The position numbers and the translations under genes were made by a program. DNA of 37,013 bases from Pseudomonadota bacterium (GTDB lineage Bacteria > Campylobacterota > Campylobacteria > Campylobacterales > Sulfurospirillaceae): contig JAGDMU010000018.1 in the NCBI GenBank assembly GCA_017860615.1, forward strand, positions 1 through 37,013, read 5' to 3'. Positions 25,777-34,659 of the stretch are shown one piece after another (position 1 is the stretch's first letter; each line of letters starts with the position of its first letter). The notes beneath the pieces are model-generated. The model was not told the origin of the DNA, made no database searches, and saw only the letters and a list, made by a program, of their open reading frames with translations.

Positions 25777-26732
25777 TGCTTTTTATATTCCGTAAAGATT
25801 TTTTTAATCATTGGATCAGCATCCATCAGATACGCATCCAGCATTTTTTGAGCAACCGCATCCAACTCTTTTTTAAGCTCAGGGCTTGCCTCTGTGATCC
25901 TAACGCCATTATCGGAGATCAATTTTAACGCTACTGCATCTTCTGTTTTACTGGCTTCCCACTGCGCTTTTTCAATTGTCTCAGCCGCTTTAAGAAGTGC
26001 TTCTTGTTGTGCTTTATCTAAGCTTTTCCAGTAGTCGAGGTTAATCGTCACGGCTTGCAATGGATAGGCATAGTTAATTTTTGTAAAATCACTTAAAACT
26101 TCCCAAAATTTTCCATCTTTTCCAGAAGCTGAAGAGGTGACCACTGAATTTACCATACCCGTACTAAGCGCTGAATAAACTTCACCCCAGGGCAATGCCA
26201 CAGAACTTCCACCCACCATGGTGATAAAATCAGCTGAGTTTTTATCGTAAGTTCTGGTTTTAAGATCACTAAAATCCGCTTTAGTATTCATCGGTTTTTT
26301 GGTGTAAAGTCCGCTCGGCGGCCAAGAGACAGTGTAGAGCATTTTTTGATTCCATGTGGCGGCGGCTTTTTCATACGCAGGCTTTGAGATTTGATAAAGT
26401 TTATATGCGTCATCATACGAATTTGCTACAAACGGTAACGCAGAAACACCAAATACCTTACCTCCACCTGCTGTGAAAGGGATGAACATATCGGTCATGG
26501 CAACCGTGCCATCTTTCACCGCTTGAAGCGGACTACCTTTCACCAGAGAGCCTCCCGCATGAACCGTGATTTTCACACTGCCTTTGGTGTACTCATCCAC
26601 CAACGCTGCAAACTGTTCAGCACCTTTTGTATGGACGTTATTTGCCCCATAAATGGCGTTAAGATCCATTTTAATCGTGGCCGCCATCAAGGCGCCAACC
26701 GTACATGAAAGAAGAACTAATTTTCGTAACAT
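25773..26732 (-). CDS. dctP: TRAP transporter periplasmic substrate-binding protein (DctP)
   Basis: A 319-residue solute receptor with a signal peptide (MLRKLVLLSCTVGALMAA) and the DctP fold. The SDLKTRTYDKNSADF segment contains the arginine that usually pairs with the substrate carboxylate, followed by VALPWGEVYSALSTGMVNS, the helix typical of DctP. Family knowledge: some DctP proteins (Bordetella DctP6/DctP7) bind pyroglutamate. The downstream pxpABC makes pyroglutamate the leading substrate here, by context only. AAGGAG lies upstream of the ATG, and a likely regulated promoter lies in the 80-base gap to the regulator gene. Confidence 0.9.
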   Translation of the reverse strand: MLRKLVLLSCTVGALMAATIKMDLNAIYGANNVHTKGAEQFAALVDEYTKGSVKITVHAGGSLVKGSPLQAVKDGTVAMTDMFIPFTAGGGKVFGVSALPFVANSYDDAYKLYQISKPAYEKAAATWNQKMLYTVSWPPSGLYTKKPMNTKADFSDLKTRTYDKNSADFITMVGGSSVALPWGEVYSALSTGMVNSVVTSSASGKDGKFWEVLSDFTKINYAYPLQAVTINLDYWKSLDKAQQEALLKAAETIEKAQWEASKTEDAVALKLISDNGVRITEASPELKKELDAVAQKMLDAYLMDADPMIKKIFTEYKKQ

Positions 26733-26761
26733 ACTGCACTCCTTAAAAAAGTTTTGAACAC

Positions 26762-26799
26762 ATCTTAACAGAGTGCGGTGGGGAAAAAGTGGGGAAAAA
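26762..26799 (-). promoter_or_regulatory. Candidate PhoB-type operator and promoter of dctPQM-pxpABC
   Basis: Two exact head-to-tail copies of an 11-bp unit, GTGGGGAAAAA on the plus strand, at 26778-26788 and 26789-26799. On the minus strand, ten bases separate the repeats from a -10-like TAAGAT (26762-26767), which lies about 30 bases before the dctP ATG. OmpR/PhoB-family regulators commonly bind tandem direct repeats with an 11-bp period placed about ten bases upstream of the -10. A regulator of exactly this family is the adjacent upstream gene. Confidence 0.5.
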
Positions 26800-26812
26800 A
26801 GAGCTATATTGC

Positions 26813-27490
26813 TTAAAAAATAAGCCGATACCCTTCTTGCGGGAGATTCTCTAAAAACTCTATTGTTACCTTTTTACGCAACTCTTTAATAAACGTTTTA
26901 AGGGCTTCGCTGCTCATGACTTTTCCCTCCCAAAGGGTATCTTCGATCTGCGCATACGTTGTAATTTTTTTCTGATTGTGTAGCAGTAAAAGTAAAAAAT
27001 CTTTTTCTCGTTTGTTGAGGCTAATTTCAGACTCTTTAAAAAACAGTTTTCGCTCTAGTGGAGAGAACAAAAGATCACGGCCTAGTTTGATACGCCCAAG
27101 TAATTTACCATCCAGTGCACGTTTAATCCCTTCTAAAAGGCGCTCAGCATTGGCAGGTTTGAGAATGAAATGATCAATCTTAAGATTAATCAGCTCCATC
27201 AAATACTCCTCTTTACTGTACGCGGTCAGCATAATAATGGGGGTTTGTTTATCGTTTTGACGAATGGTTGCAACCAACTCCACGCCGCTCATGCCATTCA
27301 TCCCAATATCGCTAATAATCAGATCGGGGTGGTGCGCCTCATAAAGCGCTAATCCTTCAAATCCATGACGTGCTTCATAGACGGTCCCAAAATAGTAGGA
27401 GAGTGTTTTTGCCAATCGTGCACGAATGCCCTCCTCATCTTCAACACATAAAACGCTCATAGACTTTAATGCTTCTAAGGATGCTTCCAT
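26813..27490 (-). CDS. OmpR/PhoB-family response regulator
   Basis: A 225-residue two-domain regulator. The receiver domain (about 11-125) has the acidic pair in CVEDEEG (Glu17-Asp18), the phosphoacceptor Asp61 in LIISDIG, Thr89 in MLTAYS and Lys111 in FILKP. A C-terminal winged-helix DNA-binding domain (about 140-225) has ISLNKREKDFLLLLL and ends QEGYRLIF, typical of Trans_reg_C. I chose ATG 27490, which forms TGATG with the kinase stop, rather than the GTG one codon earlier; GAGG lies about seven bases upstream. It is coupled to the kinase and directly precedes dctP, so it probably controls the TRAP/pxp operon. Confidence 0.92.
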   Translation of the reverse strand: MEASLEALKSMSVLCVEDEEGIRARLAKTLSYYFGTVYEARHGFEGLALYEAHHPDLIISDIGMNGMSGVELVATIRQNDKQTPIIMLTAYSKEEYLMELINLKIDHFILKPANAERLLEGIKRALDGKLLGRIKLGRDLLFSPLERKLFFKESEISLNKREKDFLLLLLHNQKKITTYAQIEDTLWEGKVMSSEALKTFIKELRKKVTIEFLENLPQEGYRLIF

Positions 27491-29364
27491 CACGACACCT
27501 CTACCCTAAATTTTGCCCCAAAAGCGTCATTTTCCACTTCGATCTTTCCACCCATATTTTGCTCAATAATCATCTTTGCCATGTAAAGCCCCAGCCCACT
27601 ACCTTTCGAAGCTTTTTTAGTCGAAAAGTAGGGTTCAAAAACCATTTTGAGATTGCTCTCCTTAATGCCTCCACCATTGTCCATCACGCAGACTAAAGCG
27701 TTGCCCTCTGGTGTGCGGCCTATCTCCACCCAAATTTGCGGTTCTGGTACTTTACGCTCTATTAAAATATCTTTCGCATTGAGGATCAAATTGAGAATAA
27801 CTTGGGCGTATTCATTGGGGTATCCTTCAATTTTAGGCGAATCAAAAATCTTTACATGTAAAGCGATATGGGAGTTTTTCAAAACCGCTTGCGCTAAGCT
27901 AAATGCCTCTTCACACGCCTTTTGAATCCAAAAACTCTCTTTTTCTTTGGAAGGTTTGAAAAAATGTCTAAAATCATCAATTGTCCGAGACATATAACTT
28001 AAGAGTTTATCCGCTTCCTTGGCACTTTCTTGTATCAGTTGCGTATCTGCTTTTCCAAATTTTGAAGCGGTTTCTAGCTCCATAAAAATACCTGAAACTT
28101 CACTCAAAGGCTGCCTCCATTGGTGCGCGATGATACTGAGCATCTCACCCATCTGCGCTAACCTCGACTGCTGAAGCAATGCCATATCTTTTTGCTTTGA
28201 CTCTTCGAGAGCCTTGTTGATCTTAAAGCGTAGTGTGGCATTAAACTCTTTGAGTGCTTCGGTTTTATGACGCACCCGTTCACGATAACTCTCAAGGGCG
28301 CGATTAATCTGCTTCGTCACCAAGTACGAGATAAACCCCACGCACAGCATAGAGACAAGTGCTATCACAATCACACCAAAGATATAACGATCCATCTTCG
28401 CTTTCATCTCCTCTTTTTTCAAAGCAATCTCTTTTTGAACATCATCCCCATACACACCCGTCCCAACCACCCAATGCCATGGTTTAAACTGTGCCACATA
28501 CGAGATTTTTTTAGAAGGTGTCTCCGCATAAGGTTTACGCCAAAAATACTCTACAAAAGCACCTTGATCCTCTTTTTCCAAAGCTTTTTTGACAAACGTT
28601 TGGATGATCGCCTTTCCAGCTTGATCTTTGAGCAGTGTGTCATCTTTTCCAATGCTCTCTTCTCTAAAAGGGTGCGCTAAAAGTGTATGTGTTGTATTGT
28701 GTATCCACATGTAACCACCCTCACCATACCGCAAAGACTCGCTCCAAGAGATCATCTCATCTTTTAGCCTTGAAGTAGCAATATCCAGATACTCCGCCGC
28801 TCCAATACTCCATCCATAAGGCGCTAATGATTTGACATACACGCGCCTTGGTCGCCCTACTTCGCTGGTAGCATACCCTTCATGTTTTAAAGCCTCATGT
28901 ACCGCACTTTGAAGCCCAATGCGATCACCTAACTCTTCTAAGGGATAGAGTATATCTCCTTTGGCATCCAGTATAAAATAGTAACCTCGATGACCACTGA
29001 CATGCAAAGAAGAAAGTGTCAAAAGTAGCTCTTGGCGTAAGACCTGCAAAGATTTACCTTCCCCTTTTGCAAAAAGATTGATGCCCATCATATGGACATC
29101 ATCTACCCTATCTTTGAGCTCCAAATCAATGGTACGATGCATCATGGCTAAGTGGTACTCAAAGTAGTTAAAAATCTTTTGGATCTCATTGACCAATGTC
29201 GCTTTTTGCTGTTGCAAAAGCTTTTGCTCTAAGGCTTGACTCTCAACATTAAAATTCGCACGCTCAATCGAGATAAAAAAAGAGAGTGTAAAAAGTGTCA
29301 ATAAGCCAATAGTGACAATCGGTGTTAAAAAAATAAGTTTAGCCAAATGCTTCTCTTTGAACAT
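27490..29364 (-). CDS. Membrane sensor histidine kinase with double Cache domain
   Basis: A 624-residue kinase. TM1 at about 10-32 and TM2 at about 327-349 enclose a periplasmic region of about 290 residues with two Cache_2-like modules (GYYFILDAKGDILYP near 127-141 and GGYMWIHNTTHTLLAHP near 216-232, ending WHWVVGTGVYGDD). A coiled-coil linker follows, then a dimerisation domain with IIAHQWRQPL (His414) and an ATPase domain with the N-box NLILNAKD, DNGGGI (562-567) and GSGLGLYMAK. Cache domains usually sense small extracellular carboxylates or amino acids, which fits the transporter operon. It overlaps the regulator gene by one base. A weak -10 (TACAAT) lies about 27 bases upstream. Confidence 0.92.
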   Translation of the reverse strand: MFKEKHLAKLIFLTPIVTIGLLTLFTLSFFISIERANFNVESQALEQKLLQQQKATLVNEIQKIFNYFEYHLAMMHRTIDLELKDRVDDVHMMGINLFAKGEGKSLQVLRQELLLTLSSLHVSGHRGYYFILDAKGDILYPLEELGDRIGLQSAVHEALKHEGYATSEVGRPRRVYVKSLAPYGWSIGAAEYLDIATSRLKDEMISWSESLRYGEGGYMWIHNTTHTLLAHPFREESIGKDDTLLKDQAGKAIIQTFVKKALEKEDQGAFVEYFWRKPYAETPSKKISYVAQFKPWHWVVGTGVYGDDVQKEIALKKEEMKAKMDRYIFGVIVIALVSMLCVGFISYLVTKQINRALESYRERVRHKTEALKEFNATLRFKINKALEESKQKDMALLQQSRLAQMGEMLSIIAHQWRQPLSEVSGIFMELETASKFGKADTQLIQESAKEADKLLSYMSRTIDDFRHFFKPSKEKESFWIQKACEEAFSLAQAVLKNSHIALHVKIFDSPKIEGYPNEYAQVILNLILNAKDILIERKVPEPQIWVEIGRTPEGNALVCVMDNGGGIKESNLKMVFEPYFSTKKASKGSGLGLYMAKMIIEQNMGGKIEVENDAFGAKFRVEVS

Positions 29365-29390
29365 AGCACACCCAATATTTATTTTAAGCT

Positions 29391-29396
29391 ATTGTA
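29391..29396 (-). promoter_or_regulatory. Possible -10 box for the kinase-regulator pair
   Basis: Minus-strand TTGCTACAATAG contains TACAAT, a 5/6 match to TATAAT, about 27 bases before the kinase ATG. The -35 region is not convincing and the ribosome-binding site is weak. Confidence 0.35.
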
Positions 29397-29442
29397 GCAA
29401 TTTTAAAGTGAGCTTTACGCCTAATATACAGACAATTCATAG

Positions 29443-29448
29443 TATAAT
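29443..29448 (+). promoter_or_regulatory. -10 box for mnmG
   Basis: TCATAGTATAATGAT contains a perfect TATAAT about 37 bases before the chosen start codon. It is divergent from the kinase promoter in the same 120-base gap. Confidence 0.5.
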
Positions 29449-29484
29449 GATAAAAACTATGTATGTAATGAAGGTATGAGTATT

Positions 29485-31350
29485 ATGAAATATGATGTGA
29501 TTGTAATTGGTGGTGGACATGCAGGTATTGAAGCCTCTTTAGCGTCCGCAAGACTTGGGCATAAAACCCTTCTTATCTCTATTTTAGCGGAGCAAATTGG
29601 AGCGGCTAGCTGTAATCCAGCCATTGGTGGACTTGCCAAAGGACACTTGGTAAAAGAACTTGATGCTCTTGGCGGACAGATGGCACTTGCCACGGATAAT
29701 GCAGGCATTCAGTTTCGTACCCTCAACCTCTCCAAAGGCCCAGCGGTCAGAGGCAGTCGCGCTCAAATTGATATGGATAGATACCGCATTTACATGCGTA
29801 CCATCGTTTTAAACACTGAAAATCTCAGTGTTGCACAAGAAGTTGCGGAAGAAATTCTCACCGAAGAAGGCAAAGTTACAGGCGTTATTACCGCAATGGG
29901 TAACCACTACCATGCACAAAAAATTATTATCACTACTGGAACATTTCTAAAAGGACTGATTCACATCGGCGAATACACCCATGAATCGGGTCGGGTCGGT
30001 GAGTTTCCGTCCATTAAACTCTCAGATTCCATCAAATCGTTGGGTATCAACATGGGAAGACTCAAGACAGGAACATGTGCTAGAATTGACGCCAAAACGA
30101 TTGATTTTTCCAAGATGGAACTTCAACCAGGCGATGAAAATCCTCTGCCATTTAGCTTTAGAACCGACCGCGCAACCTTTAAACCCTTTCAACTTCCGTG
30201 TTACATTGCCTACACAAACGAAGAGACACACACCATTATTGAAAGCAATTTCCATCGTGCTCCCCTTTTTACGGGACAGATCAATGGTATAGGACCACGC
30301 TATTGTCCAAGTATTGAAGATAAGATCAACCGTTTCCGTGACAAAGAGCGTCACCACCTTTTTGTGGAACCTCAGACACGCGAAGCAACCGAGTATTATA
30401 TTAACGGATTTAGTACCTCACTTCCAACCGATACGCAACTTGGCATGATTCACTCTGTGGAAGGAATGGAAAATGCAAAGATTGTCCGCTTTGGATATGC
30501 CATTGAGTACGATTATGTCGATCCTACCGAACTCAACCATACGTTAGAGACCAAAAAAGTCTCAGGTCTTTACTGCGCAGGTCAGATCAATGGAACAACA
30601 GGCTACGAAGAAGCTGCTGCACAAGGTTTGATGGCAGGTATTAACGCATCTTTGAGCTTAAGAGATGAAGAACCTTTGATCTTAAGACGTGATGAAGCCT
30701 ACATTGGTGTTTTGATTGATGATTTGGTCACCAAAGGCACGAAAGAACCATACCGTATGTTTACAAGTCGTGCCGAGTATCGTCTGTTGCTTCGTGAAGA
30801 CAATGCGGATTTAAGGCTGACACCGTATGGCTATAAAATTGGTTTGATTGATGAGCAAACCCATGACAACGTGGTTAGAAAACAGATGCAAATGAATAAA
30901 GGGTTAGCCTATTTAGAAGAGACAACGCTCACCCCTTCCAATGAAAACAATGCTTTCTTAGCAAGTATTGGCGAAGAGAAAATTACCGATAAAGTGACGC
31001 TTCAGAAGATCGTTGCACGTTCTGAATTTACCGTAGAAAAACTGGAAAAACTCGCACCGATAGTGATGGGATTTAGTGAAGATGCCAAAGAGCAAATTTT
31101 AATTGAAGCCAAGTATAAAAATTATATTGAAAAGCAAAAAGACCAGATCGATACAATGAAAGAGATGATAAACGTTAAAATTCCACCTATGATGGATTTT
31201 AGCACCATCTCAGGGCTCAGTAATGAAGTGGTAGAGAAACTACAACGTTTCAATCCACCAACACTTTTTGCAGCCAGTGAAATTAGTGGTATCACCCCAG
31301 CAGCACTGGATATCTTACATGTCTATATTAAAATTTTTAATAAAAAATAA
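29485..31350 (+). CDS. mnmG: tRNA uridine-5-carboxymethylaminomethyl modification enzyme MnmG (GidA)
   Basis: A 621-residue FAD-dependent enzyme that, with MnmE, installs the carboxymethylaminomethyl group at U34 of certain tRNAs. The N-terminal FAD motif is [17 protein letters not shown]. The MnmG signature [19 protein letters not shown] follows, and further on are [21 protein letters not shown] and the [19 protein letters not shown] block. The C-terminal helical MnmE-binding region is present, so the protein looks complete. I chose ATG 29485, giving [11 protein letters not shown], because AAGG is ten bases upstream; for the alternative ATG at 29476 the AAGG is only one base away. Confidence 0.95.
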   Translation: MKYDVIVIGGGHAGIEASLASARLGHKTLLISILAEQIGAASCNPAIGGLAKGHLVKELDALGGQMALATDNAGIQFRTLNLSKGPAVRGSRAQIDMDRYRIYMRTIVLNTENLSVAQEVAEEILTEEGKVTGVITAMGNHYHAQKIIITTGTFLKGLIHIGEYTHESGRVGEFPSIKLSDSIKSLGINMGRLKTGTCARIDAKTIDFSKMELQPGDENPLPFSFRTDRATFKPFQLPCYIAYTNEETHTIIESNFHRAPLFTGQINGIGPRYCPSIEDKINRFRDKERHHLFVEPQTREATEYYINGFSTSLPTDTQLGMIHSVEGMENAKIVRFGYAIEYDYVDPTELNHTLETKKVSGLYCAGQINGTTGYEEAAAQGLMAGINASLSLRDEEPLILRRDEAYIGVLIDDLVTKGTKEPYRMFTSRAEYRLLLREDNADLRLTPYGYKIGLIDEQTHDNVVRKQMQMNKGLAYLEETTLTPSNENNAFLASIGEEKITDKVTLQKIVARSEFTVEKLEKLAPIVMGFSEDAKEQILIEAKYKNYIEKQKDQIDTMKEMINVKIPPMMDFSTISGLSNEVVEKLQRFNPPTLFAASEISGITPAALDILHVYIKIFNKK

Positions 31351-31368
31351 AATTGTAACAAATAACTA

Positions 31369-31398
31369 ATGACATATATCATAGATTCTTAATATAAT
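31369..31398 (+). promoter_or_regulatory. Promoter of petABC
   Basis: ATGACA (31369-31374, 5/6 match to TTGACA) and a perfect TATAAT (31393-31398) separated by 18 bases, about 45 bases before the petA ATG. This is the only promoter in the window with a recognisable -35. Confidence 0.6.
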
Positions 31399-31443
31399 AT
31401 GCGATAAAATTGTCACAAATTAAACTACACGAAAGGAAAAAGA

Positions 31444-31950
31444 ATGGCTGTTGAGACAAGCAGAAGAGACTTTATAGGCATGGCATTCGGCGGTTTTGCA
31501 GCGGCAGGTGGTGTAATAGCCCTTGGCGCTATGAAAAAGACTTGGGACCCACTTCCAAGTGTACAATCTGCTGGATTCATCACCGTTGATCTCTCTCCAA
31601 TGAAAGAAGGAGAAGTGCAAACGATCCAATGGAGGGGCAAGCCTATTTTCATCTTGAAAAAAAGTGCAGATATGCCAAAAAATGAGAAACGTGACATTAT
31701 AGCTGGTGGTAGTAGCTATGCAGTTATGATCGGACTTTGTACCCATCTAGGATGTATTCCAACATGGACACCAACAACCAAGCAATTTAAATGCGCCTGT
31801 CATGGTGGCGAGTTTGATGCAAGTGGTGTCAATACGTTTGGACCACCACCAAGACCAATGGACATTCCTCCCTTTAAAATAGACGGAGCGAAGCTTGTTC
31901 TTGGTGAAGAAGGACCAGAGTATAAAAAACTGGTAGCTAAGAAAGCGTAA
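31444..31950 (+). CDS. petA: Ubiquinol-cytochrome c reductase iron-sulfur (Rieske) subunit
   Basis: A 168-residue Rieske protein of the bc1 complex. The N-terminus has a twin-arginine motif (SRRDFIG) and a hydrophobic anchor (about 11-29), consistent with Tat-dependent insertion. Cluster-binding motifs are CTHLGC (ligands Cys99 and His101) and CACH (ligands Cys117 and His120); Cys104 and Cys119 are the expected disulfide. The second motif continues GGEF, where many homologues have GS. It is the first gene of petABC, with 11 bases to petB. Confidence 0.94.
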   Translation: MAVETSRRDFIGMAFGGFAAAGGVIALGAMKKTWDPLPSVQSAGFITVDLSPMKEGEVQTIQWRGKPIFILKKSADMPKNEKRDIIAGGSSYAVMIGLCTHLGCIPTWTPTTKQFKCACHGGEFDASGVNTFGPPPRPMDIPPFKIDGAKLVLGEEGPEYKKLVAKKA

Positions 31951-31961
31951 AGGAGACAAAC

Positions 31962-33221
31962 GTGGCAGAAATTAAAAAAGCAACTGGCCTTATCGATTGG
32001 CTCGATCAGCGACTAGCAGTCAACAAGTTCATCAAAGTTATGATGACAGAATATTGGATTCCTAAAAACATCAACTTCCTTTGGGCAATGGGTGTTGTTT
32101 TAATGGTTCTTTTTATGATTCTTATTGTTTCAGGGATCTTCCTTTTAATGTACTATAAACCAGACATTAAACTGGCATTTGACAGTGTGAATTACACCAT
32201 TATGCAAGAGGTAGAGTACGGCTGGTTGTGGCGTCATATCCACGGTGTTTCGGCTTCCGTCATTTTCCTTGTCATTTACATTCACATGTTCACAGGTATC
32301 TATTACGGTTCGTACAAAAAAGGGCGCGAAATTATCTGGTTAACCGGTATGGCACTTTTTGGTATGTTCTCAGCAGAAGCATTTAGTGGTTATATGCTTC
32401 CATGGGGACAGATGAGCTACTGGGCAGCCCAAGTTATTACCAACCTTTTTGGCGGTATCCCTTTCATTGGTGAATCATTAGTTATTTGGATCAGAGGTGA
32501 CTTCTTGGTTGCAGATGCTACATTAACACGCTTTTTCATGTTACATGTACTCTTATTGCCACTGGTTATTCTCTTACTCATTGCCGTTCACTTCTACTCT
32601 TTAAGAATACCTCATGTCAATAACCAAGAGGCGGAAGAGTTAGATTTTGATGTAGAAGCTAAAAAATACCTTGATGGTAAAAAAGTAGAATCTAAAGTGG
32701 TTCCATTCTGGCCAGTGTTCCTCTCCAAAGATTTCTTTGTTGTAGGTGTAGCACTCACCATTTTCTTCTATTTGGTCTGTTTCCACTTTAACTTTGCAAT
32801 GGATCCTATTAACTTTGAACCTGCAAACAATATGAAAACACCTGCGCACATCTACCCTGAGTGGTACTTCTTATGGAGTTATGAAGTGCTTCGTGGTTTC
32901 TTCTTTGATATTGGTGGAATTGCGGCTATGGATATTGGTTTGGCAGCGTTTGGCTTTGCAAACGTTATCTTTATGGTGTTCCCATTCCTAGATCGAAATA
33001 CCGATAATGTAGCTCCAGCACATAAACGTCCAGCATTCTTTGTTTGGTTCTGGTTACTGCTTATTGACATGATTGTTCTAACCGTATATGGAAAGCTCCC
33101 TCCAACAGGTGCAAATGCATGGGTTGGCTTTGGTGCAACGATTGTCTTTATCACACTGTTTATCGTTCTTCCAATTATTACAAAAATGGAAGCTAAATGT
33201 AATAATGGAGGTTGCAAATGA
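31962..33221 (+). CDS. petB: Cytochrome b subunit of the bc1 complex
   Basis: A 419-residue integral membrane diheme cytochrome b that oxidises menaquinol at the Qo site. Heme-ligand helices include WRHIHGVSASVIFLVIYIHM and MLHVLLLPLVILLLIAVHFY. The Qo-site PEWY motif appears as PEWYFLW, and both the N- and C-terminal parts are in one chain. It starts with GTG at 31962, with AAAGGAGA upstream. The C-terminus ends NNGGCK, and the stop overlaps the petC ATG (ATGA). Confidence 0.94.
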   Translation: MAEIKKATGLIDWLDQRLAVNKFIKVMMTEYWIPKNINFLWAMGVVLMVLFMILIVSGIFLLMYYKPDIKLAFDSVNYTIMQEVEYGWLWRHIHGVSASVIFLVIYIHMFTGIYYGSYKKGREIIWLTGMALFGMFSAEAFSGYMLPWGQMSYWAAQVITNLFGGIPFIGESLVIWIRGDFLVADATLTRFFMLHVLLLPLVILLLIAVHFYSLRIPHVNNQEAEELDFDVEAKKYLDGKKVESKVVPFWPVFLSKDFFVVGVALTIFFYLVCFHFNFAMDPINFEPANNMKTPAHIYPEWYFLWSYEVLRGFFFDIGGIAAMDIGLAAFGFANVIFMVFPFLDRNTDNVAPAHKRPAFFVWFWLLLIDMIVLTVYGKLPPTGANAWVGFGATIVFITLFIVLPIITKMEAKCNNGGCK

Positions 33222-34087
33222 GAGAGTTAAAAATATTAGCGGTTGTAATCTTCTTTACAGCTGTTGTCTATTGGGGCGTAGAGCCATTTGCACATTCTCA
33301 AATGCATCCTCATGTTGCACCTGCTGATTTTACATTTAAAGACCTAGGTGTCTCTGCAAAAAAAGGGGATGCAACCAAAGGTGCTGAAACCTTTTTAAGT
33401 GCAGGTTGTATTGGCTGTCACAGTGTAAGCTCTCAAAACATGCCTGCACCTATGGATAATGCAAGTGCTTCTGCAAGTTTTGGTGTTACACCACCTGATC
33501 TTAGCAGTGCTGGTGCGATCTATGATAAAAACTATCTTGCAGCGCTTATTAAAGATCCAACCAAAGCACTTAAAGTTGAACATAAATTCAATGAAACACG
33601 CCCACATCCTATGATTGCATTCTTTGGTCTTGGTGGCGATATTGATCAAGAAGTAGCAGACATTGTTGCGTACCTTCAAAGCATTGCTCCTGTTGCTCCA
33701 ATGGATGACAAACAAGTGTATGCAGATGCGTGCCAACGATGCCATGATATGAAGTATGATAAGCTTATGAGTACAACCGATAAAACAGCTTTAATGGCTT
33801 ATATGGGAACAGTACCACCTGATCTTTCCATGATGATTCGCTCAAAAGGTAAAGACTATCTTACAACGTTTATCAACAATCCACAAAAACAACTTGCAGG
33901 CACTTCTATGCCTCGCGTTGGTTTGACTGAAAAAGCTCAAAACCAAGTGGTTGCATATATGGAAAAAGTCGGTGATCGTAAAAAAGCTGAACGAGAAGAC
34001 CTTGGGTATAAACTCATTGGTTACATGGTCCTCTTTACACTTCTAGCCTATGCTTGGAAAGTTAAAATCTGGAGAGAAGTTCACTAA
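33218..34087 (+). CDS. petC: Membrane-bound diheme cytochrome c subunit of the bc1 complex
   Basis: A 289-residue protein that takes the place of cytochrome c1. An N-terminal hydrophobic segment (about 5-21) anchors or exports it. Two class I heme motifs follow, CIGCH (64-68) and CQRCH (172-176), each with a candidate methionine ligand downstream. A C-terminal transmembrane helix (about 265-281) and a short basic tail end the protein. A diheme petC is typical of Campylobacterota. The ATG at 33218 overlaps the petB stop and has GGAGG upstream; a TTG two codons earlier is less likely. Confidence 0.93.
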   Translation: MRELKILAVVIFFTAVVYWGVEPFAHSQMHPHVAPADFTFKDLGVSAKKGDATKGAETFLSAGCIGCHSVSSQNMPAPMDNASASASFGVTPPDLSSAGAIYDKNYLAALIKDPTKALKVEHKFNETRPHPMIAFFGLGGDIDQEVADIVAYLQSIAPVAPMDDKQVYADACQRCHDMKYDKLMSTTDKTALMAYMGTVPPDLSMMIRSKGKDYLTTFINNPQKQLAGTSMPRVGLTEKAQNQVVAYMEKVGDRKKAEREDLGYKLIGYMVLFTLLAYAWKVKIWREVH

Positions 34088-34243
34088 GAGTTCTGCATTT
34101 TATTTTTAGACGCCTTCACACTGCCTCTTTTGACTCTTAGGTTATTTTATTTAACCTAAGAGTCCATGCCTTCTGTATAGAATTGATACTATAGAGTTCA
34201 TACATGTAACGCCGAAAAAATGGTTTTTAAAAAGGAGGATACT
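34088..34243 (+). other. Gap after petC with a perfect 13-bp hairpin
   Basis: GACTCTTAGGTTA, loop TTTTATT, TAACCTAAGAGTC at 34132-34164, with no mismatches. No T-run follows on either strand, so it may be an mRNA end-stabiliser or a processing site rather than a simple terminator. A weak -10-like TACTAT (34187-34192) and an AAGGAGG ribosome-binding site precede the next gene, which could be transcribed alone or by read-through. Confidence 0.5.
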
Positions 34244-34648
34244 ATGAAAAAATACACATTAATACTTGCTTCTCTTGCTCTATGCAGCTCTCTTCACGCC
34301 TCTGAGGCTGAAAAAGTCAATGCAATGGTTATGCTTAATATGGAAAATGGTTTAGCAAACATTCAAAAAGGATTTTTGTACAACAATCTTGATCTTATTA
34401 AGAGTGGTGTTGATCTTGTTCAAAAAGAGAATGCAACCTACCACAACCGAGATGTTTTGAAATCTATCTTGCCTGAGAGTAAAAAACAGATGGAAAATTT
34501 AGCACTCATCACCTCTAAACGGATTGATAATGCTGCGGATGAGATGAAAAGTTACTTAGCACTTAAACAGATGAAAAAAGCACACAGTGCCTTTTCAGAT
34601 ATGGTAAATGCCTGTACAGATTGCCATACACTTGTTCGTGGTTGGTAA
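34244..34648 (+). CDS. Periplasmic class II-like monoheme cytochrome c
   Basis: A 134-residue protein with a signal peptide (about 1-19) and a mostly helical body. A single heme motif, CTDCH (124-128), lies only six residues from the C-terminus. Heme attachment near the C-terminus of a small helical bundle is the cytochrome c-prime/class II arrangement. The electron-transfer or ligand-binding role is unknown; its position after petABC suggests a respiratory link. I chose ATG 34244 because AAGGAGG lies directly upstream and the signal peptide begins there; an in-frame ATG at 34220 adds eight residues. Confidence 0.85.
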   Translation: MKKYTLILASLALCSSLHASEAEKVNAMVMLNMENGLANIQKGFLYNNLDLIKSGVDLVQKENATYHNRDVLKSILPESKKQMENLALITSKRIDNAADEMKSYLALKQMKKAHSAFSDMVNACTDCHTLVRGW

Positions 34649-34659
34649 GAAGCAATAGA

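Noticed and set aside
28267-28680. A 137-codon plus-strand frame opposite the histidine kinase gene
   Set aside because: Low-complexity antisense translation of the kinase sensor region; the kinase frame is fully supported by domain order.
30022-30357. Antisense frame within mnmG (and similar ones at 29457-29708 and 31420-31746)
   Set aside because: All are shadows of conserved coding sequence, without a plausible start or product.
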